From Cutaneotrichosporon cavernicola (taxonomy: Eukaryota; Basidiomycota; Tremellomycetes; Trichosporonales; Trichosporonaceae): a stretch of DNA of 64,000 nucleotides. The position numbers and the translations under genes were made by a program. The notes under the pieces were generated by a model. That model ran no database searches. It saw only the letters and a program-made list of their open reading frames with translations, and was not told where the DNA came from. Shown piece after piece: positions 1-12,684 of this stretch. Within the stretch, counting starts at the first letter, position 1; each line of letters starts with the position of its first letter. The stretch lies in NCBI RefSeq assembly GCF_030864355.1, contig NC_083397.1:992001-1056000 (forward strand), given 5' to 3'.

Positions 1-1839
<1,839 letters not shown>

Positions 1840-3408
1840 ATGATACTCCGACTCCTGGCGCTAGGGTTTACACTGCTGGCAGCGGCAGTGAGCGTTCCGC
1901 CCCACTCGCCGATGCTGGAATTCTGGCCGCGGGGTGCGTGGACGCTCTCGGAATCGGGTAACAGCACCGTCGCCACCGCCAACTCGTCCACGCCAGTAGG
2001 GATGGCGTTCACATTCGTTGGATCCGCATTCACTGTTGACGCGTTATGGGACGTTGTATCCAGCGCCAACGTCACCGTCGACGGAGTTGCGATGCCAGTC
2101 CCAGTCAACCTCTCCTCACCCATGGAGGGCAAGCTGGTGGCCGGGTTGCACTCGGTCAATGTGAGCGTCGTGGGTGGCGTGCGCATGGCCGGTGTTACGT
2201 TGGATGGGCCGTATGTCGGGTTTTGAACAAGCTGACACCAGGACAGATCTCACGCAAGTAGATTTCACGTTGGATGGGGAACTTGCCGTCGTTGACGGGC
2301 TGACCCTCGGTGGGGAGTGGGTCGTCGCAAACGGCGCGCTTGGTGTGTGGGTATGAGGCCCCGCTGACTCCAGCGCCGTACGCATTGGCCGAGGGTCAGG
2401 GGAAAACGTACATCGCCATTGAGTTACCCGAGAACACAGTCGCCTTCGAGCTGCGTGGTCTCGTCGCCCCAGGTGCTGGCAACTTCACAATCGACATTTA
2501 CCCATCTAAGAGACCCACGTTTGAGGGGAATACAGATTCCGAGGTCACCGACCACACGACGCTGCTCTACACTGTGACGCTGGATCGTCACGAACGGTAC
2601 ACCGTCAACATCTCCCCAACCGCAGGTGCTATTTACCTTGGCAGCTGGGGATATGCGCTGGACTGGTGAGCGAATCCGTTGCCGAGTTGACAGTAGCGGT
2701 GGCGAGTGCCTTAACGAACCGCCCATCCGTCCCCATACGCGTTCTGCGAACAGCACAAGCGCGATCGTCAGCGGCGTCCTCGGCGGCGTGTTTGGCCTCT
2801 TGGCCATCCTGACCCTCCTCGCCATCTTCTGGTTCTGTTGCGGTCTACGTCAACGTCGGCTGCAACGTGATCGTGTCGATCCCTACCAAGGCAAAGATGA
2901 GGAACACCAACTAGGCCCCGTCTCAGAGAGGAAGTACGGCCCGATGAGATCGCGTGCTGAAACCAGGCATTCGAGAGGGACCCGAGCGCCCCGTCCCTCA
3001 CTATCGACTCCACCTCCAGAAGCTTTGGGATCAATTACCCCGGAGGTAACCAAGAGCCCCACCCCGTCGGCCGTGCGCTTCGAATCGCCACCGGAACCTC
3101 CGGCTCCACTTTCGCCCAAGCCTCAACAGGGCACCCTTAATCCAGCGAGCGACGGCGAGATCTCGCCCCTTGCGACAGAGTACAAGAATCAGTTCTTGGG
3201 ACCGCCTCAAGTTGGCACAACTCCGAGCCCCAGTCCTCCAACTACTAGTTCACATTACTACTCGGCCGCAGGGCAAGTGGACCAGGAAGACGGCGGGGAT
3301 GAGATCGGGGTCAGAGCTCCAGAAGACTCGATTGAACCACCGTGCTACCCCTCGCACTGGGCTATGGAACGCAGAGGGGATGGTTTGAAAGTTAGCGGAC
3401 GTGGGTAA
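1840..3408 (+). CDS. single-pass type I membrane protein with proline-rich tail
   Basis: No named family was recognised. Exons are 1840-2210, 2242-2342, 2374-2665 and 2694-3408 (492 aa), with introns of 31, 31 and only 28 nt. The protein starts with a clear signal peptide (MILRLLALGFTLLAAAVS). An ectodomain of about 250 residues follows, with several N-glycosylation sequons (NST, NSS, NVT, NLS, NVS). One membrane helix (AIVSGVLGGVFGLLAILTLL, ending in FWFCC) comes next, then a basic stop-transfer segment and a cytoplasmic tail of about 190 residues rich in Pro and Ser. This layout resembles basidiomycete surface proteins whose ectodomain folds as a jelly roll; a sensor or adhesion role is only inferred. 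Each intron is required to keep the frame open, and the frame after each splice continues the same topology. The last exon is long and unbroken. Confidence 0.75.
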
Positions 3409-4220
3409 GGTTAGACGATGCAAGGTTCACACTCCCAGAACCTGCGTGTTTGCACTGACGCTTACCCCTTGTTGTCGCGTAAACTTGGCGCCGCACAATT
3501 CCCACAACCATGCACGGGCCACCTGTCGTCAACACCGATTGGTTGGGTCGTTCTCCTCGCCGGCAACGGACACCTCGAGCCGACCTTTGTGACGAACCCA
3601 AGATGAAACGCAGGTCGGATCCGAACCAAGAGTCTATGTGAGCCTCGAGGTGACAGTAGGCGCATTCATGTCGTTTGACCGAACCGCAGGCGGCTAGTGA
3701 CAGACTGGATCCGAATGCAAGCGTCTCTAGCAAACGACAGAGCCGTGTACATGATACCTACGTTCCTCTCCGGCCGGTGCGGGTTCGCATCGCGATGTAG
3801 AGCGACTTGCTCCGCGCCGCCGCACGCGCCGCCACATCTGCCAAATATCGCTGCTTTCTAAATAGTAAGCATACATGCCAAATACCCTGGGATATGGGGT
3901 ATCCAATGGTAGGTATGCCAAATCGTCCCTACTGGCCCACCGTAATCTTGGCTCTTGGCAGCGTCATCTGTGCCAGAGACAGGGTCGGGTCGAATCGGGC
4001 TGGATGCCGCCAACTCCGGTCTGCTCCATTCCACAATTTCGAACGCACTCCATCCGGCCCGCTCCGCGCTCGCTCCAGATATCGCGTTCGGCTTGCTTGA
4101 CTTGACGCCGTACGCCGTGGCGAATGGCGGTTGCATGAACGTTGCGACGTGCGGGTGGGTGTACATAAATGGGCCGAGGAGAGGCTACTAACCAAACGCC
4201 ACCACCAACAACAGACAACA
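3409..4220. other. intergenic region with repeated TGCCAAAT motif
   Basis: TGCCAAAT occurs three times, near 3839, 3876 and 3917, at spacings of about 37-41 bp. It may be a cluster of binding sites. A TATA-like ACATAAAT lies at about 4163-4170, some 50 bp before the next start codon, followed by a CAAC-rich leader. Confidence 0.4.
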
Positions 4221-4958
4221 ATGACCTCATCGTCACCATTCACATTCACGATTCCGCGCACCATCGCCCTCACGGGCTTAGCGTACGTGGCCTACGAGAC
4301 GCGGCGCCTCGTCTCTCGCTATCCACTGCACTATAGCAGCTCAGCGCCGCCCTCGTCCCAAACTCTTTGGCCGAGTGGTCTCACTCGACCAATTGAAGTC
4401 ACGGCACTCACGCGCGTCCCGCACGGGGCGGATCCGCGCGAGACGTTCATTGCCGCGTTCTACGATACATGGACGCTGCGTCTTGAGGCATTCCTCTTCC
4501 GCAATGTCAATCTTGGGTGGGCTATCGATCCCCCGCCGGCTGTAGCTCCCGTTCCGCAACCCCAGGATCCCGAGTTCGCCAGCCGGCCGCTCGCAACACC
4601 ATACACGCCTCCGCCGACGCCAGCTAGCGGGACCGCCACACCTACCGAACCCCTGCCTACTGGGTACGCTTCCGGCTTGTTCCCCGTCATAGGCAGGTCA
4701 GCCGATAGCACGATGGTGTTCTGGGGCTCGATTAACGATATGGGCGGAGCTCAACTGCTCACTTGCACCCGTGTTCCCAACTCCAAGACGAACGAGGTCA
4801 AGATCTCGTACGGTAGTGCCGAAACGCCCTTCCTCAAGGAGGGTACAATTTGGGGTTGGATTGGCACAAAGTTCCACCGCATGTACATGCGGTTCCTGCT
4901 CGACCGCGCTGCCGTGCGCATGGACAAGTGGGCTGCCGCTGCCGACGCGCGTCAGTAG
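4221..4958 (+). CDS. hypothetical protein, 245 aa
   Basis: This is a single-exon reading frame. The ATG at 4221 is preferred to upstream in-frame codons because a CAAC-rich leader, typical of fungal 5' ends, runs right up to it and a TATA-like box lies about 50 bp upstream. The protein begins with a short hydrophobic helix (TIALTGLAYVAYETRRLV) that could be a membrane anchor or mitochondrial signal. It has a Pro/Thr-rich linker near residues 105-145 and a C-terminal half with well-formed alternating strands (STMVFWGSINDMGGAQLLTC, then KEGTIWGWIGTKFHRMYMRF). That second half looks like a small folded domain, but I do not recognise the family. Function unknown. Confidence 0.7.
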   Translation: MTSSSPFTFTIPRTIALTGLAYVAYETRRLVSRYPLHYSSSAPPSSQTLWPSGLTRPIEVTALTRVPHGADPRETFIAAFYDTWTLRLEAFLFRNVNLGWAIDPPPAVAPVPQPQDPEFASRPLATPYTPPPTPASGTATPTEPLPTGYASGLFPVIGRSADSTMVFWGSINDMGGAQLLTCTRVPNSKTNEVKISYGSAETPFLKEGTIWGWIGTKFHRMYMRFLLDRAAVRMDKWAAAADARQ

Positions 4959-5144
4959 ACCACGAGAAACTTGTATCATATGTAGAATGGATCGCAGTCA
5001 CGATGATTCTCTGAAATATCCTGCCATGAACGCGTATGCTCGCTGGCGATCCTGCCGAAATACACTTCTTACATACATGCTGGTTATAAATCTCCTACTC
5101 GCCCATGCCGTGGACTAGACACCTGAGAGATATATTCTGTGTTT

Positions 5145-6648
5145 TTACTCGACCTCGCCTGCGCGGAAGGCCTCGTAGTGGATGTTGGCCGCGTCGACGC
5201 CACGAGCCTTGAGAGCGCTGACCATCGTGGTCATGAACACGTCGGGGCCGCAGACGTAGTACTGGGCCTTGGGGTCCTGGAGGGCCAGGGTCTCAGCGTC
5301 AAGTCCAGCAACGTCGATGAAGCCCTCGTGCGTGTTGGGACCCTCAGCAGGGCCTTCCGAGTAGAAGGCCTCCGACTTGATGCGGCCACCCGCCATAGCG
5401 ACGATCCTGTCAACGTGACGCTTGAAGACGTGGTGGTTCTTGGTCTGGACGGCCTGGATCCACGAGATCTTGGTTTTGGCACCGTCCTCGATCAAGGTGT
5501 TGAACATGGACATGTTGGGGGTGATGCCGACACCACCGGAGAGGAAGACGACGTGCTCGGGCAGAGGGTTGGGAAGGTGGAACGAGCCCGTGGGGAACGC
5601 GCACTGGATCGTCGCGCCGATGGGGAGCTTGTGGAGGTGGGTCGAGACGAGACCATCGGGAACCGAGCCGCCGTCAAGGTCCTCGCGCTTGATCGTGACG
5701 CGGTAGCGGTCCTCCGCGGGCGAGTCGGACAGCGAGTAGTGGCGGCACTGGTAGAAGCCGAGCTCGGGAATCATGACGCGGATGGTGATGAACTGGCCGG
5801 GCTTGTAGGGCTTGAGAGGGAGCATCGAAGGGTCGGTGGGGACAAACTCGAGTGAGGCAATCTGGTAAGTCTCGTCCATGTGACCGGTGATCTTGAAGTC
5901 CTTCCACCCGTCCCAGGCAGCCTTGGCGTAGAGGTCGGCCTCGGTGTCGATGAAGATCTTGGCAAGCTGCCAGTACGCCTGGTACCAAGCATCCTGGAGC
6001 TGAGGGGTAAAGGCATCTCCGAGGACGCGCGAGATCGCGCCCATGAGGTTCTCGGCAACGACCGCATAGTGCTCGGGCTTGACGCCAAGAGCGGCGTGCT
6101 TCTCAGCAATGCGGATGACGGTCGGGACAAGAGGGCTAAGGTCGTGGATGTTGGCAGCGTACGCGTGCACCGATCCGGCCAGGGCCTTGGGCTGATCGCC
6201 ACTGTTCTGGGCGGGGATCGAGAAAATGTTCTTGAGGTCGGGGTTGTTAGCGAGCATGACCTGTTCACGTCAGCTGACAAATTCCGTTGCCCGTGCGAAA
6301 GAGGCGTAGGAGGCGCAACAAGTCAGGCGTCACGCGGGTGGGCCCACGTTCGCACAGACCCACCGACTCGGGACCCCAGTCAAGCTCTTATGCTCACCTT
6401 GTACATTTCCTTGGTGATGGTCACACCATGCTCGGCAAGGATGGGGGCGGTCGCGGCAACAGCGGCCTTGTCGGCGTCCGTGAGAGGGCGGACATCGGCA
6501 GGAATCTGGAAGGGAGCCGATGCGAATCCCCTTTAATGTCAGCAATGGAGCCCCATTGGTCAGGGTCGGCAAAGACTCACCTAGAGTACAGGCGGGGGCG
6601 GGCGACCTGCGCGATTGGGCGCGTCATACGGCGGAGAGCGAAACGCAT
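5145..6648 (-). CDS. YHB1: flavohemoglobin (nitric oxide dioxygenase) with mitochondrial-type presequence
   Basis: Oxidises nitric oxide to nitrate using O2 and NAD(P)H, protecting against nitrosative stress. Exons are 6648-6581, 6530-6398 and 6260-5145 (438 aa). The globin domain has the expected heme-pocket residues: B10 Tyr66, CD1 Phe80, E7 Gln90 and proximal His122 (in EKHAALGVKPEHY). The FAD-binding ferredoxin-reductase part carries RHYSLSDSP, and the NAD part carries GGVGITP and YVCGPDVFM. The first 30 residues (MRFALRRMTRPIAQVARPRL then YSRGFASAPF) are basic, lack acids and end in an RGFAS-like processing context, so they look like a mitochondrial targeting sequence. Most of this leader is encoded by exon 1 alone. 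Family certain; mitochondrial location inferred. Confidence 0.95.
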
Positions 6649-8375
6649 AATGGCGGTGGCTTCAGAAATGGGATAGAAGGGACGTTGTCTAGATGAGTGA
6701 GGGTGTGGTAGGGCTCTGCTGTTGTCGTTGGGCGTCAGACAGAGGAGGCTGGGTTGTGGTATGGAAGTTGTTGAACTGGATGTGGGAGTGAGGAGCAACC
6801 TACCCCTAGGACCTAAGGTTTATGTATCTTGGGGCCGTCACTATACAGCCAGAGGAGCTGGGTATGACTGCATACAGTTCACAGACCTTTGCATCTCCCG
6901 ACCTGTGACTTGTTGAACCGCAGCATTGCAAGCCACACGTGTCATTGAGGGTAAGAGGACAAAGAAATCTGCACGGTTGTTTACGGCCTGTCCGCGCGAC
7001 AAAGTACGGAGCTGAATGGAAGATCCGCTTCTTGCCTCGGCATATTCAGGACTTGTCACTCACAGACAATGTTGGCAAGTGAAGCGGGGAAACAGCCAGC
7101 CGCATCGTTTCTCAACCGCGCCCTTGGCAGTTGGCACGCAATGTCCCGCGTTTCGGCGCAATGGTTGCGGATCTACTTTCTGGAACGTGAACCCCTATTC
7201 GCGTGGCCAGCCCTCCTAGCACCTCTGAACGAAAGATGATGTCGACTTTTTCATGACGCTCGACTTGAGTGTGATGTTAGGGTGCTGCGACCGTGATCCT
7301 CGGATCTGTAAACATGTAAAACCGACAGGTCCGTCCAGACTTTTACAGGACTGCTTTGCAGAACCTGGTGGCGTTCTCCACCTCCTCTGGGTGCTTTGGT
7401 GAAAAGGCTGCGGTATGATTTGGTGAGAAGGCAGACGAGTTTCAGGGGCGATTGTACCTGTTGCTCTGGTTGACCAGATCCAGAACTGAACTCAATGCAA
7501 CTCCAATTTCTCCAAACGCCGCAAAGCCGTCATAAAGGTACGGCATCTCCGTTAATCGATACTTTTAGATTAGCGAGATGTCGGGCTCTCGAAGCATTTC
7601 TACACAACCTCGGGTCGTTTCGGCGGGACCTAGTCGCCGCCCTGGCCGATACATTGTGGCTGTGGTGACAGGTGGCGTTGCTTCACTTCGCCGGCCCCGT
7701 CACCTTGGACGATGACACAGCTCACGCTCTTTCCGCTGCACACGGCAGAACACTCCGAGAAACCCACGCCCCTTTGTTCTTCGTCCCCGAGTGGGGGAGG
7801 CGTGGGGTTATGGACAACGCATGGACGCGCCCAAAGTGACTAGTCGTCCGACGCGGGGTGCGTGCCTTGAATTCCTTGGTCCGTTCTTTTTGTTCGTCCG
7901 TGCGAAGTGGAGAGGGAGAGGCGGAATCTCCGGGAGACCCCAAAGAATATGCATGCACAAAGCAGGCTGCATATTCGTTAGCGCTCCGGGCAGTCTCCCC
8001 TTGTCTTGTGGGAATAGGCGGAAGAGAGCACATCCGCAGAGGCCAAAGAGACAAGCCCGAAGTGGGTTGGATCTTGGGCATGGATCTTGGCATGTTTCCA
8101 ATAGCATTGGCATGTACTCTCAGCTATGTTTCCTGCCGCCGGCACAGACGCCTACTGACCAATAGGCTTCTTGGCATTCCCCACGCCCAAGATGAGATCT
8201 ATTATTTCAGTTCATGCTCGCCTGATCATGTTAGTGGCACTGCGCCCAGGCACAAAGCACACACCACACTATCAAGCTTCTTTCTTTGCGCCGATCCCAA
8301 CAAAACTAAACTCTGGTGCATTCTGCATGCATGCTCTGCTTGGAAAGCCCAGAGACAAGCCCAGAGAGCTCTGTA
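6649..8375. other. 1.7-kb intergenic region
   Basis: Only short overlapping reading frames with no family resemblance were found. The region holds the promoter of the flavohemoglobin gene at one end and the 3' flank of a tRNA gene at the other. No repeat or mobile element was recognised. Confidence 0.5.
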
Positions 8376-8472
8376 GGTCATGACGGGGGTCGAACCCGCG
8401 ATCTCCTGATACACGACGCGTCGTAAAGAAGCAGAGTCGTAGTCAGACGCGATGCCATTTCGCCACACGACC
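8376..8472 (-). tRNA. tRNA-Arg(ACG), intron-containing
   Basis: Reading the minus strand from 8472, the acceptor GGTCGTG pairs with CATGACC at the 3' end. The anticodon stem TCTGA pairs with TCAGG around loop bases C-T-ACG-A, and the T-arm is GCGGG-TTCGACC-CCCGT. A 26-nt intron sits directly after A37, the canonical eukaryotic position. CCA is not encoded. A second copy lies at 16461. Confidence 0.95.
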
Positions 8473-8692
8473 TCACGAGTTTAAAGAGTCTCAGCAACCA
8501 TAAGTTGCCTGAGAACCTTCCGAGCTCCGTGGAGATATTGGAAAGCCCCGATCGACACGTGTGAGTGAGGGTATGTCATGATGGACGATAGAGGACGTAG
8601 TCAGGCTCCATGCGCCATGCTCCAGGCTTCTACCGACAGGCTCATGCTACACAACCTGCATACCCTGTGGCCCGACCTGCGTCATTCTACGT

Positions 8693-9756
8693 CTATTTCT
8701 CCTCAACAATCTTGTTGATAAGGGTGCCGATGCCGCCGGTTATGCTCACACGGAAGTCGTCACCGTCACGCAGGAGACTCTTGGGGTTCTTGCCCCATCC
8801 GACGCCAGCGGGTGTGCCAGTAATAATAATAGTGCCGGCTGGTAGCGTGCTCCCCTGCGACAGGAACGAGATGATCTTTGGCACAGAGAAGATGAGGTCG
8901 CTGGTGTGAGCTGGTTCGACGTCATTGTGTTGGGACTGCAACCCGTTCTCCGATAAGGCGGCTCGGCCATGCGGCATAACGGACCAAGCCGAGGCTGACG
9001 CGCATTGCGCTTCCATGTGTCCCCAACACCCTGACTCACTCCATGGTGCTCTCCTGCACAACGTTGCCGTTGTGGATACCCTTGATTGCCAACTTGCCGA
9101 AATCCTTGACAGCGTCCTTGGACACAAACGCCGGTCCGATAGGGCAAGCCCCGTCAAACGACTTGGAGAACGTCCACTGCGTCGTCGCAAACTGCTGGAC
9201 ACGGGACGACACATCGTTGCAAGCCGTGTATCCGGCGAGGTAGTCGAGCGCGTCGGCCTCGGGAACGTCCTTGGCGTCCTTGCCAATAACAAGGACGAGC
9301 TCGGACTCGTAGTCAGCCGCGTCATCCTTGACGAACACGCGCGGGATGACTGTCGGAGCGGGGTACGGGTCCGCGAGTGCCTGTGCAGGCTTCATGAACA
9401 CGGTCGGCACAGATGGCACGGGCATGTTGACCTCCTCTGCGTGCGAGCGGTACTGCCGTCAGTTGGGTTTGGGTTGATCTCACGTTGAGGCCGATACAGC
9501 GGATGGTGCCAACCTCGGCTTGGGCGAGAGGTGAGAGGAGGCGCTCGACCGTCGCCGTCTTGCCAGTCTTCTCGCCCGGATTGATTACCGACGAGCCAGA
9601 AAAGACATTGACCTCGATGGGCTTGCCTTCGAAGCTAGCGAGACCGACGTCGACCGCACTGTCGACAGGCTCGCCGATCAACGGCGCACCGCCTGATTTG
9701 GGGACGAAGCGGACAAGACGAGCGTATGAGGCCATGGCGCGGAGTGTGAAACGCAT
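8693..9756 (-). CDS. fumarylacetoacetate hydrolase (FAH) family protein, FAHD1-like
   Basis: Probable acylpyruvase or oxaloacetate decarboxylase of the FAH superfamily, a metal-dependent C-C hydrolase. Exons are 9756-9484, 9452-9040 and 8900-8693 (297 aa). Recognisable blocks are ASYARLVRFVP at the N-terminus, IRCIGLNYRSHAEEVNM, PTVFMKPAQALADP, the metal-site ESELVLVIGKDAKDV, GYTACNDVSSR, FDGACPIGPAFV and TIIITGTPAGVGWG. The metal-binding Glu pair region (YESELVLVIGK) and the downstream Asp (YTACNDVSSR) are present. The 31-nt first intron has a CTGAC branch site. The second intron (139 nt) is placed by reading phase to give STMDDLIFSVPK. An upstream Met at residue 1 (MRFTLRAM) gives a short basic leader that could direct mitochondrial import; a start at the second Met is also possible. 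Confidence 0.92.
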
Positions 9757-10016
9757 GAACGCGGTGGGGTCGCGAGTGTTAGTCGACAAGGTGGGCGGGG
9801 TCGCGGCAAATCAAGGTCGGGCAGTGCGGGTGAGACTTCCGTTCTGCGGCAACCTCCGGGCCCAGCGGGCCGCCGCAGGTGGATTGGCCACTGTACAGAT
9901 TGCGGAAGCAAAGCGGCAACTTGTGGTGGCCGAGATGATGGCCGCATTTGGCCGGTTATGGATGATGATGAGATGAGATGCAGGGATGTGGTGATGGTCG
10001 GCTCTGAACCGAGAGA

Positions 10017-10023
10017 TATATTT
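10017..10023 (+). promoter_or_regulatory. TATA-like box
   Basis: TATATTT lies 47 bp before the start codon of the 118-aa gene, in the 313-bp divergent region shared with the FAH-family gene. Confidence 0.4.
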
Positions 10024-10069
10024 CTGGCAACACACTGTCTCTCTCCTCACAAATCACAGGAGCGCCACC

Positions 10070-10499
10070 ATGTCTAGCCAACCAGTCAACCTCGTCTCAG
10101 TGAACACGGCGCCGGAGCGCGCCCAGAAAGTCATCGGCGCCGTCATCGACAACGTCAAGGACAAGTACACGATTGTACACGCCGGCAACTCGACCAGTGC
10201 GTCGGCTCGTGTTGTGACGAAACTGAAACTGACATCAGCGATCGAGGGCGTCAAGCCGCTCCTGCTTAGTGTGCAGCCACCACCAGGGATTCTGTTCTGC
10301 GCATCGATGGTGCGCCGTCCAGCGACGAAACTGACGGCAGTGGACGCCGGTCGAGCAGGAGGAGATCCAGCGGATCGCGCGCGAGACGATCCCCGGTATC
10401 AAGACGCACGCGATCCCCACCGGCCTCCAGGTGCAGGTTGGTCCCGACGGGGTCGTCAAGTATCTCATGGAGCGCATCGACGACATCATGAAGGCGTAG
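10070..10499 (+). CDS. small hypothetical protein, 118 aa
   Basis: Exons are 10070-10196, 10239-10309 and 10341-10499, with introns of 42 and 31 nt that both end in CTGAC-NN-CAG-type sequences. The spliced product is compact and well balanced (hydrophobic core strands such as IEGVKPLLLSVQPPPGILFC and GLQVQVGPDGVVKYLMERID), with no signal peptide or membrane helix. The even amino-acid mix and clean splicing argue for a real folded protein. I do not recognise the family. It is transcribed divergently from the FAH-family gene, and the shared short promoter could co-regulate the two. Confidence 0.8.
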
Positions 10500-12684
10500 G
10501 TATGGCATACAAGTGTGTACATTAGATTAAGTTGGTTCACTATTTGTCTTCTGATACTACGCTATTTATACAATGGGATCGTCAGCTTCAGACGCGGCTT
10601 CGGATACAGCCGGGCTAGAGCTGCGGAAACGCGGTCCTTCTGGAGGCCACGTACGTCAACGCGGCTCGAGTCAACAGAGGGGCTATGCGGCCGACCGGCG
10701 ATGCCGCTGCGTCCAAGGGATTTTACTCCATGGTGTCCTTTTGTGACCAGCGCGAGTGGAGTGAGTAACCTGGTGCCAGCCACGTGCCTTGTACGCGCCC
10801 GTGGTGATTGTGCCAGTGTGTTCTGGCATGAAGGGCCAAGTGTTGGATTCTTCAGGATCTAGAACGCCGTGGCCGCAATGGCAACGTGGACCGGGACGAC
10901 GTCAGTCTCGCGGCCAAGGCCAATGACGGAGCTCTCGGTACGCTCAGGCGACCACGACTGGCCGAGGGAGCATGGGCTCGGTGATCGCGAACGGCGAGCC
11001 GTCGTACGAGGAGACGGCGGGAGCGTCGTGTACGTGACCGTCGGTGACGGCGGCGGGGTCAAGCATACGGCGAAGCCGACAGCTGGCGACGAGTGTGGGC
11101 AGCACAGGGCACACGAGGGCCGGCGCGGGCTGGGCCTGCAGTGGCGGCAGTGGCGGTGCGCGTTTTCAGGCATCTGGTCGCGAATGCAGAGGCTCTGGTC
11201 GGCGCTGGTCCAGAGGACGACGAACATGACAATGGCAATGGCTTATGAGTGGTGTAGTAGCGTGGAGCTATGTAGCTGAGTGGGGTGCTTGATTGCTTGA
11301 CGTGGTGGCCCACGTCGTGTTCTTATGTCTGATATGCTATGTGCCAGGAATGGTCGGGAATGGCCGCGATGAGGTGGCACGCTGAGCTGGCACTCGGCTG
11401 GCAAGGCACAGGCTGCAGGCCGAGTGCTAGTGCCCGATGGAATTCTGGCTGAAACCTGGCGACATGGGTATCGGCGAATGTTTGCGGCGTAGAAGCTAAG
11501 AGGCGGAATGCGCCGGTCGGCCAACGCCCACGTAACCCTAGGTCGGTCGATACTGATGGGCCCACTCGGCTCAATAGCTCATGGACGGTTACAACCCCGG
11601 CATGGCCGGTTTGTCGCTAGATAGTCACTGTGACGCAGGTGGAGCAAACCGGGCCCGGTATTTGGCCCGGTCTCCCCGGCTATGCGGTGCACCGTTTGGT
11701 ATGCTCCGCGTTTGGTATGCCCATACCGACGATTTGGCATGTTTCTATCAAGCGACAGGGCGTAGGCGAGGATCGGAGTTGCGCACTGCCACGAGCTGGC
11801 ACGGGCCACGGGTGTGAGATGGCCGCATAATCTGCCCGACGGGCGCTTTCGCCGAGCGGTGACGTGAGTACGGAAATCTCGCGGTGCGTCATCACTAGAG
11901 CCACTCTGCCACCTCGAGTCCGGACATAGCCAACGCAACCACGTTCGAGGTCGAGATGGTCATGATCTTCGAGAAAGCGTTCGCACGCAGCGAGCGGCGT
12001 CGACGACGGCAGATAATCACTGTCCATGGTAAAGGTACAGGTGTGTGTACAGCTATTCTACAACCCGGAGAGAGTCGGAAGCGGGTGGTGGGGGGTGGGC
12101 TAGACCGACCACGGCCTCGGAACCGAGTAGCGGGGGACCTTTTAGAACGGCGATCAGTGGCGATGGCCGACCGTGCGTGGCCTAGAGACATCTTGGCCAG
12201 CTATCGAGGCCGATGTCGGACGCAGCGGCGGGCGCAGGCGTTGATAGCATACTGAATGGATCGTAAACTGGCGTGGAAGTGTGGGCGTCTGGGTGGGGGT
12301 GTGGATGTAGTCTTGATGTCATCAGCCATCATATCCACCCACAGGCAGCAAGGTAACGTACTACGGTCATTGCAACGGCTTTACGGCTTTGATGCCGTTC
12401 CAGTGGGCAGAAATATGCGGGTTATAGGGCGGATCACGCTCGGAGATCATATCGGAACGAGGGAGTGGCGTTCGGTAACCCTTGAACGCCGATCGATAAC
12501 GCCTCACGACTTTGGATGACTGCAAAGTTAGCACATTGGCGCGGACGCGGAGGACAGGGGGTTGTGGACAGATTTAGTTGATAAGACATACTAATGGGCC
12601 AGCGAGGACTCGAGGGCTCCTCTGGCCCCTTCCCGCGCGCCTTACACAAAGAAAAAGACACTCACCCCACGGTGATCCTCCTCC
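10500..12684. other. 2.2-kb region with no clear gene
   Basis: Apart from the coding-like stretch noted at 10859-11240, only short frames are seen. TTTGGTATGC and TTTGGCATG motifs cluster at about 11695-11740; these are the reverse complement of the TGCCAAAT motif seen near 3.9 kb. Confidence 0.4.
10859..11240 (-). other. unresolved coding-like stretch, possible small or decayed gene
   Basis: On the minus strand three neighbouring segments show coding-like third-position GC bias, but in alternating frames. The first begins MAIAIVMFVVLWTSADQ, the middle contains MLDPAAVTDGHVHDAPAVSS and DGSPFAITEPMLP, and the last is SSVIGLGRETDVVPVHVAIA followed by ATAF and a stop. No clean GT-AG introns join them. 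It may be a spliced small gene that I could not model, or an eroded one. No family recognised. Confidence 0.25.

Noticed and set aside
4368..4395. GGCCGAGTGGTCTCACTCGACC, resembling a tRNA-Ser/Leu D-arm
   Set aside because: It lies inside a coding exon, and no anticodon or T-arm follows.
7858..8376. 172-aa open frame before the tRNA-Arg gene
   Set aside because: No conserved block, it overlaps other frames of similar quality, and composition is not that of neighbouring genes.
11895..12000. Minus-strand GGTGGCAGAGTGGC resembling a tRNA D-arm
   Set aside because: No T-loop or acceptor pairing within tRNA distance.
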